From Pseudolabrys sp. FHR47 (lineage in GTDB: Bacteria > Pseudomonadota > Alphaproteobacteria > Rhizobiales > Xanthobacteraceae): a stretch of DNA of 64,000 nucleotides. Below, piece after piece: positions 1 through 8,452 of the stretch (the first letter of the stretch is position 1; the number at the start of each line of letters is the position of its first letter). The translations under genes and the position numbers were made by a program. The stretch spans positions 2,421,001-2,485,000 of the forward strand of contig NZ_CP039740.1 of the NCBI RefSeq assembly GCF_005153485.1, in the 5' to 3' direction. The notes beneath the pieces were generated by a model. That model was given only the letters and a program-made list of their open reading frames with translations, did no database searches and was not told the DNA's origin.

Positions 1-1
1 T

Positions 2-127
2 TTGGTCGCCAGCAAGATCGCCAAGACTCCGGCGGATCTCGAAAAGATGGTGTTCTTCGACTGGAAGAAGGTCAACCAGGGCCGTGCCGAGTGGACGGCG
101 CAGTTCAACCGCGACATCCGCGCCTAA
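2..127 (+). CDS. ABC transporter substrate-binding protein, C-terminal fragment
   Basis: The window opens inside this gene. Only the last 41 codons are visible, ending in FNRDIRA and TAA. The tail has the KMVFFDW..VNQGRAEW..QFNRDI style typical of periplasmic binding proteins of spermidine/putrescine-type (PotD-like) transporters. Eleven bases after the stop a PotB-like permease begins, followed by a PotC-like permease, so this is the likely binding component of that transporter. The ligand cannot be judged from the fragment. The ATPase is not in view and probably lies upstream. Confidence 0.7.
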   Translation: MVASKIAKTPADLEKMVFFDWKKVNQGRAEWTAQFNRDIRA

Positions 128-137
128 AGGACGAACG

Positions 138-995
138 ATGGCCGACGGTGCGGCAAAGGAAGGACAGGAATGGCGGCTAACGCTACCGCTGACTCTGTTC
201 TTTGTTGCCTTCTTCGTCGGCCCTCTCCTCCTGCTGATCGGCATCAGCTTCCAGGCCGAGCGCCAGATGACCGGCGTACTCGGCCTCAACCAATACGCCG
301 TCTTCCTCGGCGACAGCCTCAATCTCGATGTCTTGAGCAATACGCTCATTCTTGGCGTCAAGGCGACCGCTTTGTGCCTGATCTTCGGCTATCCGCTGGC
401 GTGGCTTATCACCCGCGTATCCGCCCGGATGCAGGCTCTGCTGATCTTCCTCGTCATACTTCCGATCGTGACCAGCGTCGTGGTGCGCACCTTCGCCTGG
501 ATCGTCATCCTCGGCCGGCGCGGCATCGTCAATGACGCCATCATCGCTATGGGCCTGTCGGCGACACCGCTGCGGCTGCTGTTCAACGAAGCCGGCGTGG
601 TCATCGTTCTGACGCAGGTTCAACTACCGCTGATGGTCCTGCCGCTGGTCACCGTCCTGCAGCGCATCGACCCGAACCTTGCCAGCGCCTCACAGGCGTT
701 GGGTGCGGGGGCGTGGCGCACATTCTTCAAAATCACGCTGCCGCTGTCGATGCCCGGTATCATCGCCGGCACGATCCTCACCTACACAGCTTGCGTCAGC
801 GCCTTCGTCACGCAGTCGCTGATCGGCGGCTCGCGGCTGCTCTATATGCCGATGATGATCTTCCAGCAGGCGATGGATCTGCAGAACTGGCCCTTCGCCG
901 CCGCGATTTCCGTTCTTTTCATGATTTCCGTGCTGCTCATTGTCGGCCTGCTGGTGGCGCTGTCGCGCAGCCGCGCCGCTCGGCTTTACGGCTAG
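138..995 (+). CDS. ABC transporter permease, PotB-like
   Basis: A 285-residue inner-membrane permease with about six hydrophobic segments; the first is near residues 15-35 (LFFVAFFVGPLLLLIG). The EAA cytoplasmic loop near residues 195-215 (ASQALGAGAWRTFFKITLPL) is the ATPase contact in this family. The start at ATG 138 is preferred because it follows AAAGGACGAACG and lies just after the previous stop; an in-frame upstream start would run into the binding-protein gene. It forms an operon with the downstream PotC-like permease, 8 bases away. The family is sure, the polyamine specificity is not; related systems take up other small organic compounds. Confidence 0.88.
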   Translation: MADGAAKEGQEWRLTLPLTLFFVAFFVGPLLLLIGISFQAERQMTGVLGLNQYAVFLGDSLNLDVLSNTLILGVKATALCLIFGYPLAWLITRVSARMQALLIFLVILPIVTSVVVRTFAWIVILGRRGIVNDAIIAMGLSATPLRLLFNEAGVVIVLTQVQLPLMVLPLVTVLQRIDPNLASASQALGAGAWRTFFKITLPLSMPGIIAGTILTYTACVSAFVTQSLIGGSRLLYMPMMIFQQAMDLQNWPFAAAISVLFMISVLLIVGLLVALSRSRAARLYG

Positions 996-1003
996 GGGGC
1001 GGC

Positions 1004-1813
1004 ATGAGACGCGCCATTGACTGGAACGAAGTCTCCTTCCGAGCCGTGTTTTGGCTGTTGTCACTCATCGCCATCGCCGCGCTGGCGGCACCGGTGATCG
1101 TCATCCTCATGCTATCGTTCACCGGCGAAGAGGCCCTGCACTTCCCGCCGTCAAGCTATTCGCTGCGATGGTACGAGGCGCTTTTGTCAGCCAACGAACT
1201 GCGAGACTCCTTCATCATCTCGCTGAAGGTGGCGCTCATCACGGTCATCGCCTCGGTTGTTCTCGGCGTCGCGGCGGCGCTCGCCATCGCACGCAGCAGG
1301 AAGACCTGGGTCCGCAGCCTCGAAACCTTGTTTATGTCGCCGCTGATCCTGCCGGCGCTCGCTTTCGGCTTCGCCTCGCTGATGATGTTCTCGATACTCG
1401 GCTTCCGGCCGTCGATCCTCACTTTGTCGATCGGCCATATCGTGGTCTGCGTGCCCTTCGTGCTGCGCACGACGTTGTCGAGCCTCGCCCAGCTCGATCC
1501 GGCACTGCTGGATTGCTCGGTCAGCCTCGGCGCCTCCGATTTCTACACGTTCCGCCGGATTACGCTGCCGCTGATCGGCCGCGGCGTCGCCTCCGGCGCC
1601 TTCATCGCCTTCATGTCCTCCTTCGACAACATCCCGGTTTCGCTGTTCCTGCAGGACGCACGAACGCAGATGCTGCCGATCTATCTGTGGGACATCATCC
1701 AGAACCAGCTCGACAATCGCGCGGCGTCGGCCTGCGGCGTCATCATCATCGGCACCATCCTGCTCATGCTGCTGATGGAACGGCTCGCCGGCTTCTCGCG
1801 CTTCATGAAATGA
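1004..1813 (+). CDS. ABC transporter permease, PotC-like
   Basis: A 269-residue second permease of the spermidine/putrescine-type importer. It has an N-terminal membrane segment (WLLSLIAIAALAAPVIVILM), several further segments and an EAA-like loop (SVSLGASDFYTFRRITLPL). ATG 1004 follows a GGGGGCGGC tract right after the PotB-like stop. It pairs with the preceding permease as the membrane heterodimer. A purine-catabolic fusion gene starts 16 bases downstream on the same strand, which hints that the transporter could serve a purine-derived or ureide-like substrate; this is inference from context only. Confidence 0.88.
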   Translation: MRRAIDWNEVSFRAVFWLLSLIAIAALAAPVIVILMLSFTGEEALHFPPSSYSLRWYEALLSANELRDSFIISLKVALITVIASVVLGVAAALAIARSRKTWVRSLETLFMSPLILPALAFGFASLMMFSILGFRPSILTLSIGHIVVCVPFVLRTTLSSLAQLDPALLDCSVSLGASDFYTFRRITLPLIGRGVASGAFIAFMSSFDNIPVSLFLQDARTQMLPIYLWDIIQNQLDNRAASACGVIIIGTILLMLLMERLAGFSRFMK

Positions 1814-1829
1814 CAATGAGGGAACACAC

Positions 1830-2708
1830 GTGCCGGCCGCGATGACGACACTTGCCGAGCTCAATGCCATGCCGGCCGGCGATTTCATGGCCGCGCTTGC
1901 GCCGGTGTTCGAGAACGCTCCCTGGATTGCCGAAGGGGTGGCGGCGAAGCGGCCCTTCGCCAGCCTCACGGCGTTGCATAAGGCGATGTTGAGCGTCATC
2001 GCCGAACAGCCGGACGACGTGCAGGTGGCCTTCCTGCGCGGTCATCCCCGTCTCTCTCCGGAGACCTTGCGGAAGGGCACGACGGCAGAATCGACGGCCG
2101 AGCAAACCGCAGCGGGCATCGGCGCGCTCGACGAGGCAACGATCGCGAAACTCACCGCGCTGAACGCCGCCTATGACTCGAAGTTCGGCTTCCCATTCAT
2201 TCTCGCGGTGCGGCGCGCTTCATTGCCCACCATGCTCGCGACTTTCGAGCGCCGGCTGGCGGCAACGCCCGAAGCCGAGCGCGCCGAGGCTCTTGCCGAA
2301 GTTCAGGCCATCAGCTGGATGCGCCTACTGGATCGCGTGCAACCGGCGCCGACCGGGAGCCTATCGACCCATGTACTCGACACTGTGCGCGCCATGCCGG
2401 CCGCAGGGCTCGGGGTCGAATTGTGGGGGCGCGATGCCTCGGGTCAGCCGATCTGTCTCGAGAGCTTCACGACCGACGCCAACGGCGCCTCCGGTCACGA
2501 TCTGCTCGGGCAAGGCCGTCTGCGCGCGGGGACCTATGAATGGCGTTACGACACGCCGACCTATTTCGCCGCGAGAGGCTATCCGACGCCGGCGCGCTCG
2601 TTCCTCGGTAAGGTCACCGTCGCCTTCTCGGTGTGGAATCCGGAAGAGCACTTCCACGTCCCGCTGCTGCTGACGCCCGGTTCATACATGACCTATCGCG
2701 GCAGCTAG
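1830..2708 (+). CDS. bifunctional OHCU decarboxylase / 5-hydroxyisourate hydrolase-like fusion
   Basis: A 292-residue fusion. Residues about 5-170 match 2-oxo-4-hydroxy-4-carboxy-5-ureidoimidazoline decarboxylase (UraD): GHP with His72, EQ at 91-92, and LNAAYDSKFGFPF at 111-123. Residues about 178-292 match the transthyretin-related HIU hydrolase: HVLD at 181-184, HFHVPLL at 274-280 and the terminal YRGS. The two domains catalyse consecutive steps from hydroxyisourate to S-allantoin. The family motif T-N-x-D-G-R reads TDANGA here, so the usual catalytic Arg is Ala220; the hydrolase may be altered or inactive. GTG 1830 is chosen for the GAGGG a few bases upstream; ATG 1842 is the alternative. 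It is probably co-transcribed with the ABC permeases. Confidence 0.85.
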   Translation: MPAAMTTLAELNAMPAGDFMAALAPVFENAPWIAEGVAAKRPFASLTALHKAMLSVIAEQPDDVQVAFLRGHPRLSPETLRKGTTAESTAEQTAAGIGALDEATIAKLTALNAAYDSKFGFPFILAVRRASLPTMLATFERRLAATPEAERAEALAEVQAISWMRLLDRVQPAPTGSLSTHVLDTVRAMPAAGLGVELWGRDASGQPICLESFTTDANGASGHDLLGQGRLRAGTYEWRYDTPTYFAARGYPTPARSFLGKVTVAFSVWNPEEHFHVPLLLTPGSYMTYRGS

Positions 2709-2729
2709 CGGTCATACTTTGCCGGTGCG

Positions 2730-3461
2730 TCATTCGCGTCCGCCGAGATAAGCATGTTCGAGTTGCACCGTAATGTTAGGCTCGCTGGTCTGCGCTTCGA
2801 ACACGATGCGGCCCTGCGCCAGAGCATAGACGCGGTTGGCTGCCGCCAGCGCCTTCTCGACCAACTGCTCGACCAGCAGCACCGCCGTGCCCGCCTGCGC
2901 CAGCCGGCCAAGCACGTTCAACACGCGATCGACCAGGACCGGCGACAGGCCGGCCGAAGGCTCATCGAGCATCAGCAGCCGCGGCCGTTGCACGAGGCCC
3001 TGCGCCACCGCCAGCATCTGTTGCTGGCCGCCGCTCAGCGCCGCTCCCTTTTCGTGGCGCTTCTCGGCGATCTCGGGAAAGTATGCGAGCGCTTCCTCGA
3101 TGCGGGCGGCGCGTTCGCCTCGCGGTACGTAATATCCTGCCAGCAACAGATTGTCGGTGACGCTCAGCTGGGTGAAGACGCGATGGCCTTCGATGACATG
3201 GGCGACACCCGCCCGCACCATCGCGCGGGCATCCGAGCCCCGCACGTCGCGGCCGTCGAGCCGGATCGTGCCGTCGCTCGCCGGCAGCAACCCGGAAATG
3301 GTGCGCAGCAAGGTCGTCTTGCCGGCGCCGTTGGGACCGAGCAGCGCCACCACCTCGCCTTTGCCGATGGCCAGGTTGACGCCATGCAGCACGCCGATCT
3401 TGCCGTAGCCGCTGGCGAGGTCCTTCACTTCGATCAGTGATTCAGCCGCCGAGATAGGCAC
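2730..3461 (-). CDS. livF: HAAT-family ABC transporter ATP-binding protein LivF
   Basis: A 243-residue ATPase of a branched-chain-amino-acid-type importer. Visible are Walker A GPNGAGKTT, signature LSGGQQQML and Walker B LLMLDEPSAGL, with the LivF-type phrase GVAHVIEGHRVF. The start is GTG at 3461, inside the end of livMG (20-base overlap) and preceded by AAGGAGG, which decides it over a longer in-frame extension. It is the last gene of the minus-strand operon binding protein-livH-livMG-livF. The substrate need not be an amino acid; HAAT transporters also import amides, aromatic acids and sugar acids. Confidence 0.9.
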   Translation of the reverse strand: MPISAAESLIEVKDLASGYGKIGVLHGVNLAIGKGEVVALLGPNGAGKTTLLRTISGLLPASDGTIRLDGRDVRGSDARAMVRAGVAHVIEGHRVFTQLSVTDNLLLAGYYVPRGERAARIEEALAYFPEIAEKRHEKGAALSGGQQQMLAVAQGLVQRPRLLMLDEPSAGLSPVLVDRVLNVLGRLAQAGTAVLLVEQLVEKALAAANRVYALAQGRIVFEAQTSEPNITVQLEHAYLGGRE

Positions 3462-5250
3462 TGACCACCTCCTTGTGCTGGCGGATTTCGGTCGGCGTGC
3501 CGGCCGCGAGGACCCGGCCGAGGTTGAGCACCGTGACCTGATCGCAAATGTCGAAAATGAGATCGGCGTGATGCTCGACCAGCAGGACGCCGACACCCTG
3601 CCGACTGATTTCCCTGATCAAGTCCCCGAGCCGCGCGATCTCGTCGACGGAAAGGCCGGCGGCCGGTTCATCCAGCATGAGAAATTGCGGACGCAACATC
3701 AGCGCGCGCGCAATTTCCAGAAAGCGCAGTTCGCTGTGCTGCAAACGGTCCGCGCGCACCGCGGCAAGACTTTCCAAGCCTACGATCCGCAAGGCGAGCC
3801 GGGCGGCCTCGGCGAGCTTGCGCTCGTCGTCGTGGTGACGCGGCAGCGCCAGCAGTGACTCGACAAGCGTGCCCTGCCCCGCAATCGTGCCGCCGATCAT
3901 GACGTTCTGCAGCACTGACGCCTCACCGACGATCCGCGGCGTCTGGAAGGTGCGCGCGATGCCAAGCGCCGCACGGGTCTCTGGCCTGCCCGGTTCGAGT
4001 TCGGTGCCGCCGAGCATGACGGTACCGCTTTGCGGACGATAGTAGCCGGAGATGACGTTGAGCGTCGTGGTCTTGCCGCTACCGTTCGGACCAATCAGGC
4101 CATGAATGCGTCCCGGCCCGACGTCGAGGTCGACGCCATCGATGGCGCGGACGGCCCCGAAACTCAGGGCAATGCCACGCAACGCAATGGCTGTCTGGAC
4201 GCGCTCGCCCGCCAGAATCTCCGGCAGCAGCGCCGACCGCGGTACGATGGCGCGATTGGATTGCAGCGGCCGCCGGTTTTTGAAATCCAGAAGCGCCGCG
4301 ATACCGCCGGGCGCGACAAGGACGACCGCCAGCAGCAGGACGGCATATAGGAATGTCGACCAGGCTGCGAGCGGCGCGGCGAACTCCGGCAGCAAGGTGA
4401 GGATGATGGTTCCCAGCAGCGGCCCGAGGATCGAGCCACGGCCGCCAATGAGAATGGCGATGAAGAACAGAACTGATAGATCGAAGCTGAAGGCTTCCGG
4501 TGTGATGTAGGTTTGCAGGGTTGCGAACAGCCCGCCGGCAAACGCCGCGAAGGCGCCAGCCAGCAGGAAGATCGAGATCAGCATTTTAGGCTTGGAAATG
4601 CCAAGCGACTCCGTCGCCACCTCGGCATCACGGATGGCGATCAGAGCGCGGCCGAAGCGACTATGCGCCACATTGGCGGTCATCCAGGTGCCGAGTACGG
4701 CGCAACCGAGGCAGAAGTAGAAGAAGCCCTTGGTCGTGTTGAAGGGCGCCGGAAATTCGGGGCCCGGCAAGCCGATCCCGCCGCCGGTGACGCTCTGCCA
4801 CGCGAGCGCGATCTGCGTGACGATCGTCGCGAAGCCGAGCGTGGACATGGCGAAGTAGAAGGTTCGCAGACGAAGGGCCGGAAGCCCGACGATGACACCG
4901 AAAATCGCTCCGAAGAGCGCCGCGACGCCGAAGGCGACAAAGAGCGGCATCGGCGGCAGCACATTGCTGCTCACCAGCACGCTCGTCGTATAGGCTCCGA
5001 GCGTCAACAGCGCGACATAGCCGATGGCGAGTTGACCGGCGAAGCCGAGGATCAGATTGAGGCCCGACACCAGCATCCAGTAGATCGCCGCCCGCGTGGC
5101 GATCAGCGCCCAGTAATCGTTGGTGGCCATCGGGACGATCGCGGCGAAGCCGAAGATCGCGAGGAACGGCAAAACATGGATTGCCGTGTCGCGCCAGGCC
5201 GGTTGCGCCCGGGAGGCCGGAATCCCGGCAGCCTGCGTGTCGGCCTTCAT
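3442..5250 (-). CDS. fused HAAT ABC transporter permease-ATPase (LivM-LivG)
   Basis: A 602-residue fusion of two transporter subunits that are usually separate. Residues about 20-325 are the LivM-type permease with multiple membrane spans (for example LPFLAIFGFAAIVPM and LLTLGAYTTSVLV). After a linker, residues about 355-602 form the LivG-type ATPase: Walker A GPNGSGKTT, FQTPR loop, Walker B LMLDEPAAGL and H-loop VEHHAD. Its signature region reads LQHSELRFLEIARAL, a degenerate LSGG (HSEL) of the kind common in LivG proteins. ATG 5250 overlaps the livH stop by one base (TGATG), so the genes are translationally coupled. Confidence 0.9.
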   Translation of the reverse strand: MKADTQAAGIPASRAQPAWRDTAIHVLPFLAIFGFAAIVPMATNDYWALIATRAAIYWMLVSGLNLILGFAGQLAIGYVALLTLGAYTTSVLVSSNVLPPMPLFVAFGVAALFGAIFGVIVGLPALRLRTFYFAMSTLGFATIVTQIALAWQSVTGGGIGLPGPEFPAPFNTTKGFFYFCLGCAVLGTWMTANVAHSRFGRALIAIRDAEVATESLGISKPKMLISIFLLAGAFAAFAGGLFATLQTYITPEAFSFDLSVLFFIAILIGGRGSILGPLLGTIILTLLPEFAAPLAAWSTFLYAVLLLAVVLVAPGGIAALLDFKNRRPLQSNRAIVPRSALLPEILAGERVQTAIALRGIALSFGAVRAIDGVDLDVGPGRIHGLIGPNGSGKTTTLNVISGYYRPQSGTVMLGGTELEPGRPETRAALGIARTFQTPRIVGEASVLQNVMIGGTIAGQGTLVESLLALPRHHDDERKLAEAARLALRIVGLESLAAVRADRLQHSELRFLEIARALMLRPQFLMLDEPAAGLSVDEIARLGDLIREISRQGVGVLLVEHHADLIFDICDQVTVLNLGRVLAAGTPTEIRQHKEVVSAYLGG

Positions 5251-6107
5251 CAAACCCTCCGGGCCGAGGACGAGCCGAACAGGCCTTGCGGGGCCGCCAG
5301 CAGTACAACGATGAACATCACGAAAACCGCGACCGACGAGAAGATGCCGCCGACGAGGAAATTGGCGGTCTGCTGGAACAGCCCGAGCGCGAAGCCGCCG
5401 ACCACCGCGCCGCGGTTGTTGCCGAGCCCACCCAGCGCGACAGGGACGAAGCCGTAGAAATTCAGCAGCGGCCCGTTGGCGACGAAGGCCAGCAGTAATT
5501 GGCCGCCGGCGAAGCCGGCAAATCCACCGATCGCAGCGGCCAGAGCGTAGCTGGCCATCCGCAGATTGCGCTCCGGCAGGCCGAGCGCGCGCGCGGCGAA
5601 ATTGTCCTCGGCAATCGCCACGAAGGCGTGGCCGACCAGTGTTCGTCGATACAGAAATTCGAGGCCAAGGAGCGTGATGACGCAGGCGACGATGGGCAGC
5701 CAGAATTTCTCGTCGAAGATGCCCGATCCGATCGCGAATATCTTCGGGAAAGGTTGCGGCTCGGTGCTCCACTCGATCGCAGTGACCTGCTGGATCATCA
5801 GCGCCAGCGCCAATGTCGACAGAACGTAAAGGTGCTGATCCAGGCTCTTGAGCACCGGACGGACGGCGACGATCTCGGTGATGACCCCGAGCACGGCACA
5901 ACATAACAACGTCGCGATCAGCCCCGGGATGAACGGGAAACCGAGCCGCACCATGAACAGCGAGCCGAAGACGCCGCCGAGCATGCCAAGCTGCCCGGCG
6001 GTGAAACTCATGACGCGCGATGTCGAGAACATCGTGTTGTATGTCACGCCGATGAGCGCGTAAACCGCGCCCACCGCGAGACCTGACGCCAGGATCGAGG
6101 CCAGCAT
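5250..6107 (-). CDS. livH: HAAT ABC transporter permease LivH
   Basis: A 285-residue membrane permease with about eight hydrophobic segments and the typical opening LASILASGLAVGAVYALIGVTYN. ATG 6107 is chosen because the hydrophobic family start begins right there and AAGGA lies upstream; a longer reading frame would overlap the binding-protein gene. It starts 16 bases after the binding-protein stop and ends coupled to livMG. It should form the inner-membrane channel with the LivM half of the next gene. Confidence 0.9.
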   Translation of the reverse strand: MLASILASGLAVGAVYALIGVTYNTMFSTSRVMSFTAGQLGMLGGVFGSLFMVRLGFPFIPGLIATLLCCAVLGVITEIVAVRPVLKSLDQHLYVLSTLALALMIQQVTAIEWSTEPQPFPKIFAIGSGIFDEKFWLPIVACVITLLGLEFLYRRTLVGHAFVAIAEDNFAARALGLPERNLRMASYALAAAIGGFAGFAGGQLLLAFVANGPLLNFYGFVPVALGGLGNNRGAVVGGFALGLFQQTANFLVGGIFSSVAVFVMFIVVLLAAPQGLFGSSSARRV

Positions 6108-6123
6108 TTGTGTGCCGATATCC

Positions 6124-7314
6124 TTATGCGTAGCCGGGCGCGAGGCGGAACGTGCCATCCTTCGCGCTGCTGGCATCGGACATCACCACGTCCTGGCCCG
6201 GATAACCATTGTGCTCCGTAGGCGTGAATGTGTATTCGCCGAAATAGCCGGGATACTTCTTTACGCTGTTCCAGTACTTGATGATGTCCTCGTGGGACGC
6301 GGCACCTTCCTGGAACGCCTTGGCGATCAAGTTGATGGCGTCATAGCCACCCGCGACCCACCACAGCAGCGTGTCCTTGAGGTCAACCTTGCCCTTGAGT
6401 TTTCCGACGAATTCCTCGCTCCGCGGCGGCAGCTTGCCTCCGGCGTCATAGCTGCAGCTCCGGTAACCGACCGCGTAGACCTTCTCCCAGTTGGCCGGCT
6501 TTTCGATCAGCGCCTTGATTTCGCCAGATGACATGGAGGGATGGCCGACGAAGGCGACGTCCCAGCCCATGTTGGCGCGCGTATTAAAAAGGCGCGCGTC
6601 CATGCCAGTGGACGTGCTCCAGACGACGATGGCTTGGGCGCCGGCGTTCTTGGCGCGCAACAGGTCCGGCGTCATATCCGGCTGCGTGGCGTCGATATTG
6701 GCCTGATAGACCACGTCGGCACCGTCCTTCTTGAGCCCGGCCACCGATGCATTCAGTGCGGCGACTCCGTAACCCGTAGTGTCGCCGATGACGGCGACCT
6801 TTTTGGCCTTGAGGATCTGCAACGCATAGCGCCGTACCGCGTCATCCCACTGCGTATTGGACGGCGACAGGCGGAAAGCATTGGGGAACTTCTTTTCGTC
6901 GATCAGGCTGTCAATCACGCAAGGATGAATATTCGGCATCTTGGCGCGCGACATGATCGGCGTAATCGCCAGCGACTCGCCCGAATTCGTCGGCCCCCAG
7001 ACCGCATCGACCTTCAACTGGCTGATCATCTCCTGCGTGGCGTTGACAGCCTTGGTCGGGTCGCCTTGCGTATCGCGGGTGATGATCTCGATCTTGCGGC
7101 CCTTGACGCCGCCGGCGGCATTGATCGTTTCGGTGGCGAACTTGACGCCACGGTCGAAACCGATGGCCGGTGCGGAGCTTGGTCCGGTCAGGGCCGCGAG
7201 CCAGCCGATGCGGATCGGACCGGACTGCGCAATGGCCGGGCTGGCAAGCCCGAAAGCAGCGGCGCCGGCGGCGGCGGCCGTACCCTTCGTGAAATCGCGG
7301 CGAGTAATCTTCAT
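6124..7314 (-). CDS. HAAT-family periplasmic substrate-binding protein (Tat-exported)
   Basis: A 396-residue binding protein of the Peripla_BP_6/LivJ family. The N-terminus MKITRRDFTKG followed by an Ala-rich stretch and SPAIAQ is a twin-arginine signal, so the protein probably folds before export. The mature start PIRIGWLAALTG and the later IEIITRDTQGDP are family features. It is first among the four transporter genes and directly downstream of two enolase-superfamily enzymes on the same strand. That context suggests a sugar-acid or other carboxylate ligand rather than leucine, as an inference. Confidence 0.88.
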   Translation of the reverse strand: MKITRRDFTKGTAAAAGAAAFGLASPAIAQSGPIRIGWLAALTGPSSAPAIGFDRGVKFATETINAAGGVKGRKIEIITRDTQGDPTKAVNATQEMISQLKVDAVWGPTNSGESLAITPIMSRAKMPNIHPCVIDSLIDEKKFPNAFRLSPSNTQWDDAVRRYALQILKAKKVAVIGDTTGYGVAALNASVAGLKKDGADVVYQANIDATQPDMTPDLLRAKNAGAQAIVVWSTSTGMDARLFNTRANMGWDVAFVGHPSMSSGEIKALIEKPANWEKVYAVGYRSCSYDAGGKLPPRSEEFVGKLKGKVDLKDTLLWWVAGGYDAINLIAKAFQEGAASHEDIIKYWNSVKKYPGYFGEYTFTPTEHNGYPGQDVVMSDASSAKDGTFRLAPGYA

Positions 7315-7369
7315 GGCTTCCTCCCTTTGTTTTTTTGTGGTCGTCGTTTTTATCGCAGCGGCTGAGACT

Positions 7370-8452
7370 TCAAGTTTTCAGCCGCTCAACATAGTCCATA
7401 TTGAACGTGAAACCCCATCCCGGCCTTTCAGGCACAATGGCATCGCCGCTCTCGAATTCGAGTTGTTCGCGATACAATTCGGAGAACCAGGGCATGTATT
7501 CGAGGTAGATGGCATTCGAGAGAGCGCCCAGCACCTGAATGCTGGTTTCGGGAAAGAGATGGCTCGACACCGGCACGTCATAGCTTTCGGCCATATGCCC
7601 CACCCGCATGAATTCGCTGACGCCGCCGGCCCGCTGCAGGTCAGGCATTAAAATGTCCGCCGAACGCAATTCGAGCATGCGCCGGAAACCGTAACGCGTA
7701 TATTCCGTTTCGCCGCTGGCAATCGGCGTATCGAGGGCGGCCGAGACCCGCGCTAGACCGTCAAGGTCCCAGGCCGGCAGCGGCTCCTCGAACCATGTCA
7801 GATCGAACTCCTCCAGCATCCGGCCGAGCCGGATCGCCTGGTTTTCGTTCAGTTGCTGATTGGCGTCCGCCATCAGGCGAATTTTGGGCCCAATCGCCTG
7901 ACGCACGGCACGCACGCGCGCAGCATCCGTCACCGGGTCGGCAGCGCCGATCCGCATCTTCATAGCTTTGAAGCCGGCCGCGACAAAACTCTCGGCCTCG
8001 GCCTTGAGTTCGTCGATGGTGCTGGTGAGCCACAGGCCGCCGCTGTGATAGGCCGGCACCCTGCTCTGCGCGCCGCCCAGCAAGCGGTAGAGCGGCAGAT
8101 TCACGCTCTTGCCGAGCGCGTCCCAGAGCGCACCGTCGAGCGCGGAGATACCGACCACCGGTACGCCCTTGTGGCCGAGAAAATTGATATCCTTCCAGGC
8201 GCGTGCCCAGAACTCAGCGATATGACCGGCGTCGCGGCCGATGAGGAGATCCGCCAGTTCGTCGATCATCTGGCGAAGGACTTTGGTGCGCCGGTTGTTC
8301 AACGTGAAGACGAGGTTCTCGCCGACCACCCCGGTGTCGCCGTGGACGAAAACCAGGACGCAGCCGAAGGTGTTGATCTGCCCGAACGCCGTGCCGATCG
8401 GCTTCTTCAGCGTCACCACGACCGGACGGGTTTCGACGCGGGCGATCTTCAT
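7370..8452 (-). CDS. mandelate racemase/muconate lactonizing enzyme family protein (1)
   Basis: A 360-residue enolase-superfamily enzyme that should abstract the alpha-proton of a carboxylate. Capping domain about residues 1-125, then the barrel. Metal ligands are Asp196 (MADAN), Glu222 (FEEP) and Glu248 (SGE); the base motif is K165-x-R167 where many relatives have KxK, and His298 sits in SSHLF. Its start overlaps the stop of the preceding family member by four bases (ATGA). A 55-base gap separates it from the transporter genes. Reaction (racemase, dehydratase or cycloisomerase) and substrate cannot be assigned by eye. Confidence 0.85.
   Translation of the reverse strand: MKIARVETRPVVVTLKKPIGTAFGQINTFGCVLVFVHGDTGVVGENLVFTLNNRRTKVLRQMIDELADLLIGRDAGHIAEFWARAWKDINFLGHKGVPVVGISALDGALWDALGKSVNLPLYRLLGGAQSRVPAYHSGGLWLTSTIDELKAEAESFVAAGFKAMKMRIGAADPVTDAARVRAVRQAIGPKIRLMADANQQLNENQAIRLGRMLEEFDLTWFEEPLPAWDLDGLARVSAALDTPIASGETEYTRYGFRRMLELRSADILMPDLQRAGGVSEFMRVGHMAESYDVPVSSHLFPETSIQVLGALSNAIYLEYMPWFSELYREQLEFESGDAIVPERPGWGFTFNMDYVERLKT

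Noticed and set aside
4513..5457. A 314-codon plus-strand frame opposite livMG
   Set aside because: Low-complexity Arg/Glu/Gln composition and complete overlap with a well-supported transporter gene mark it as a shadow.
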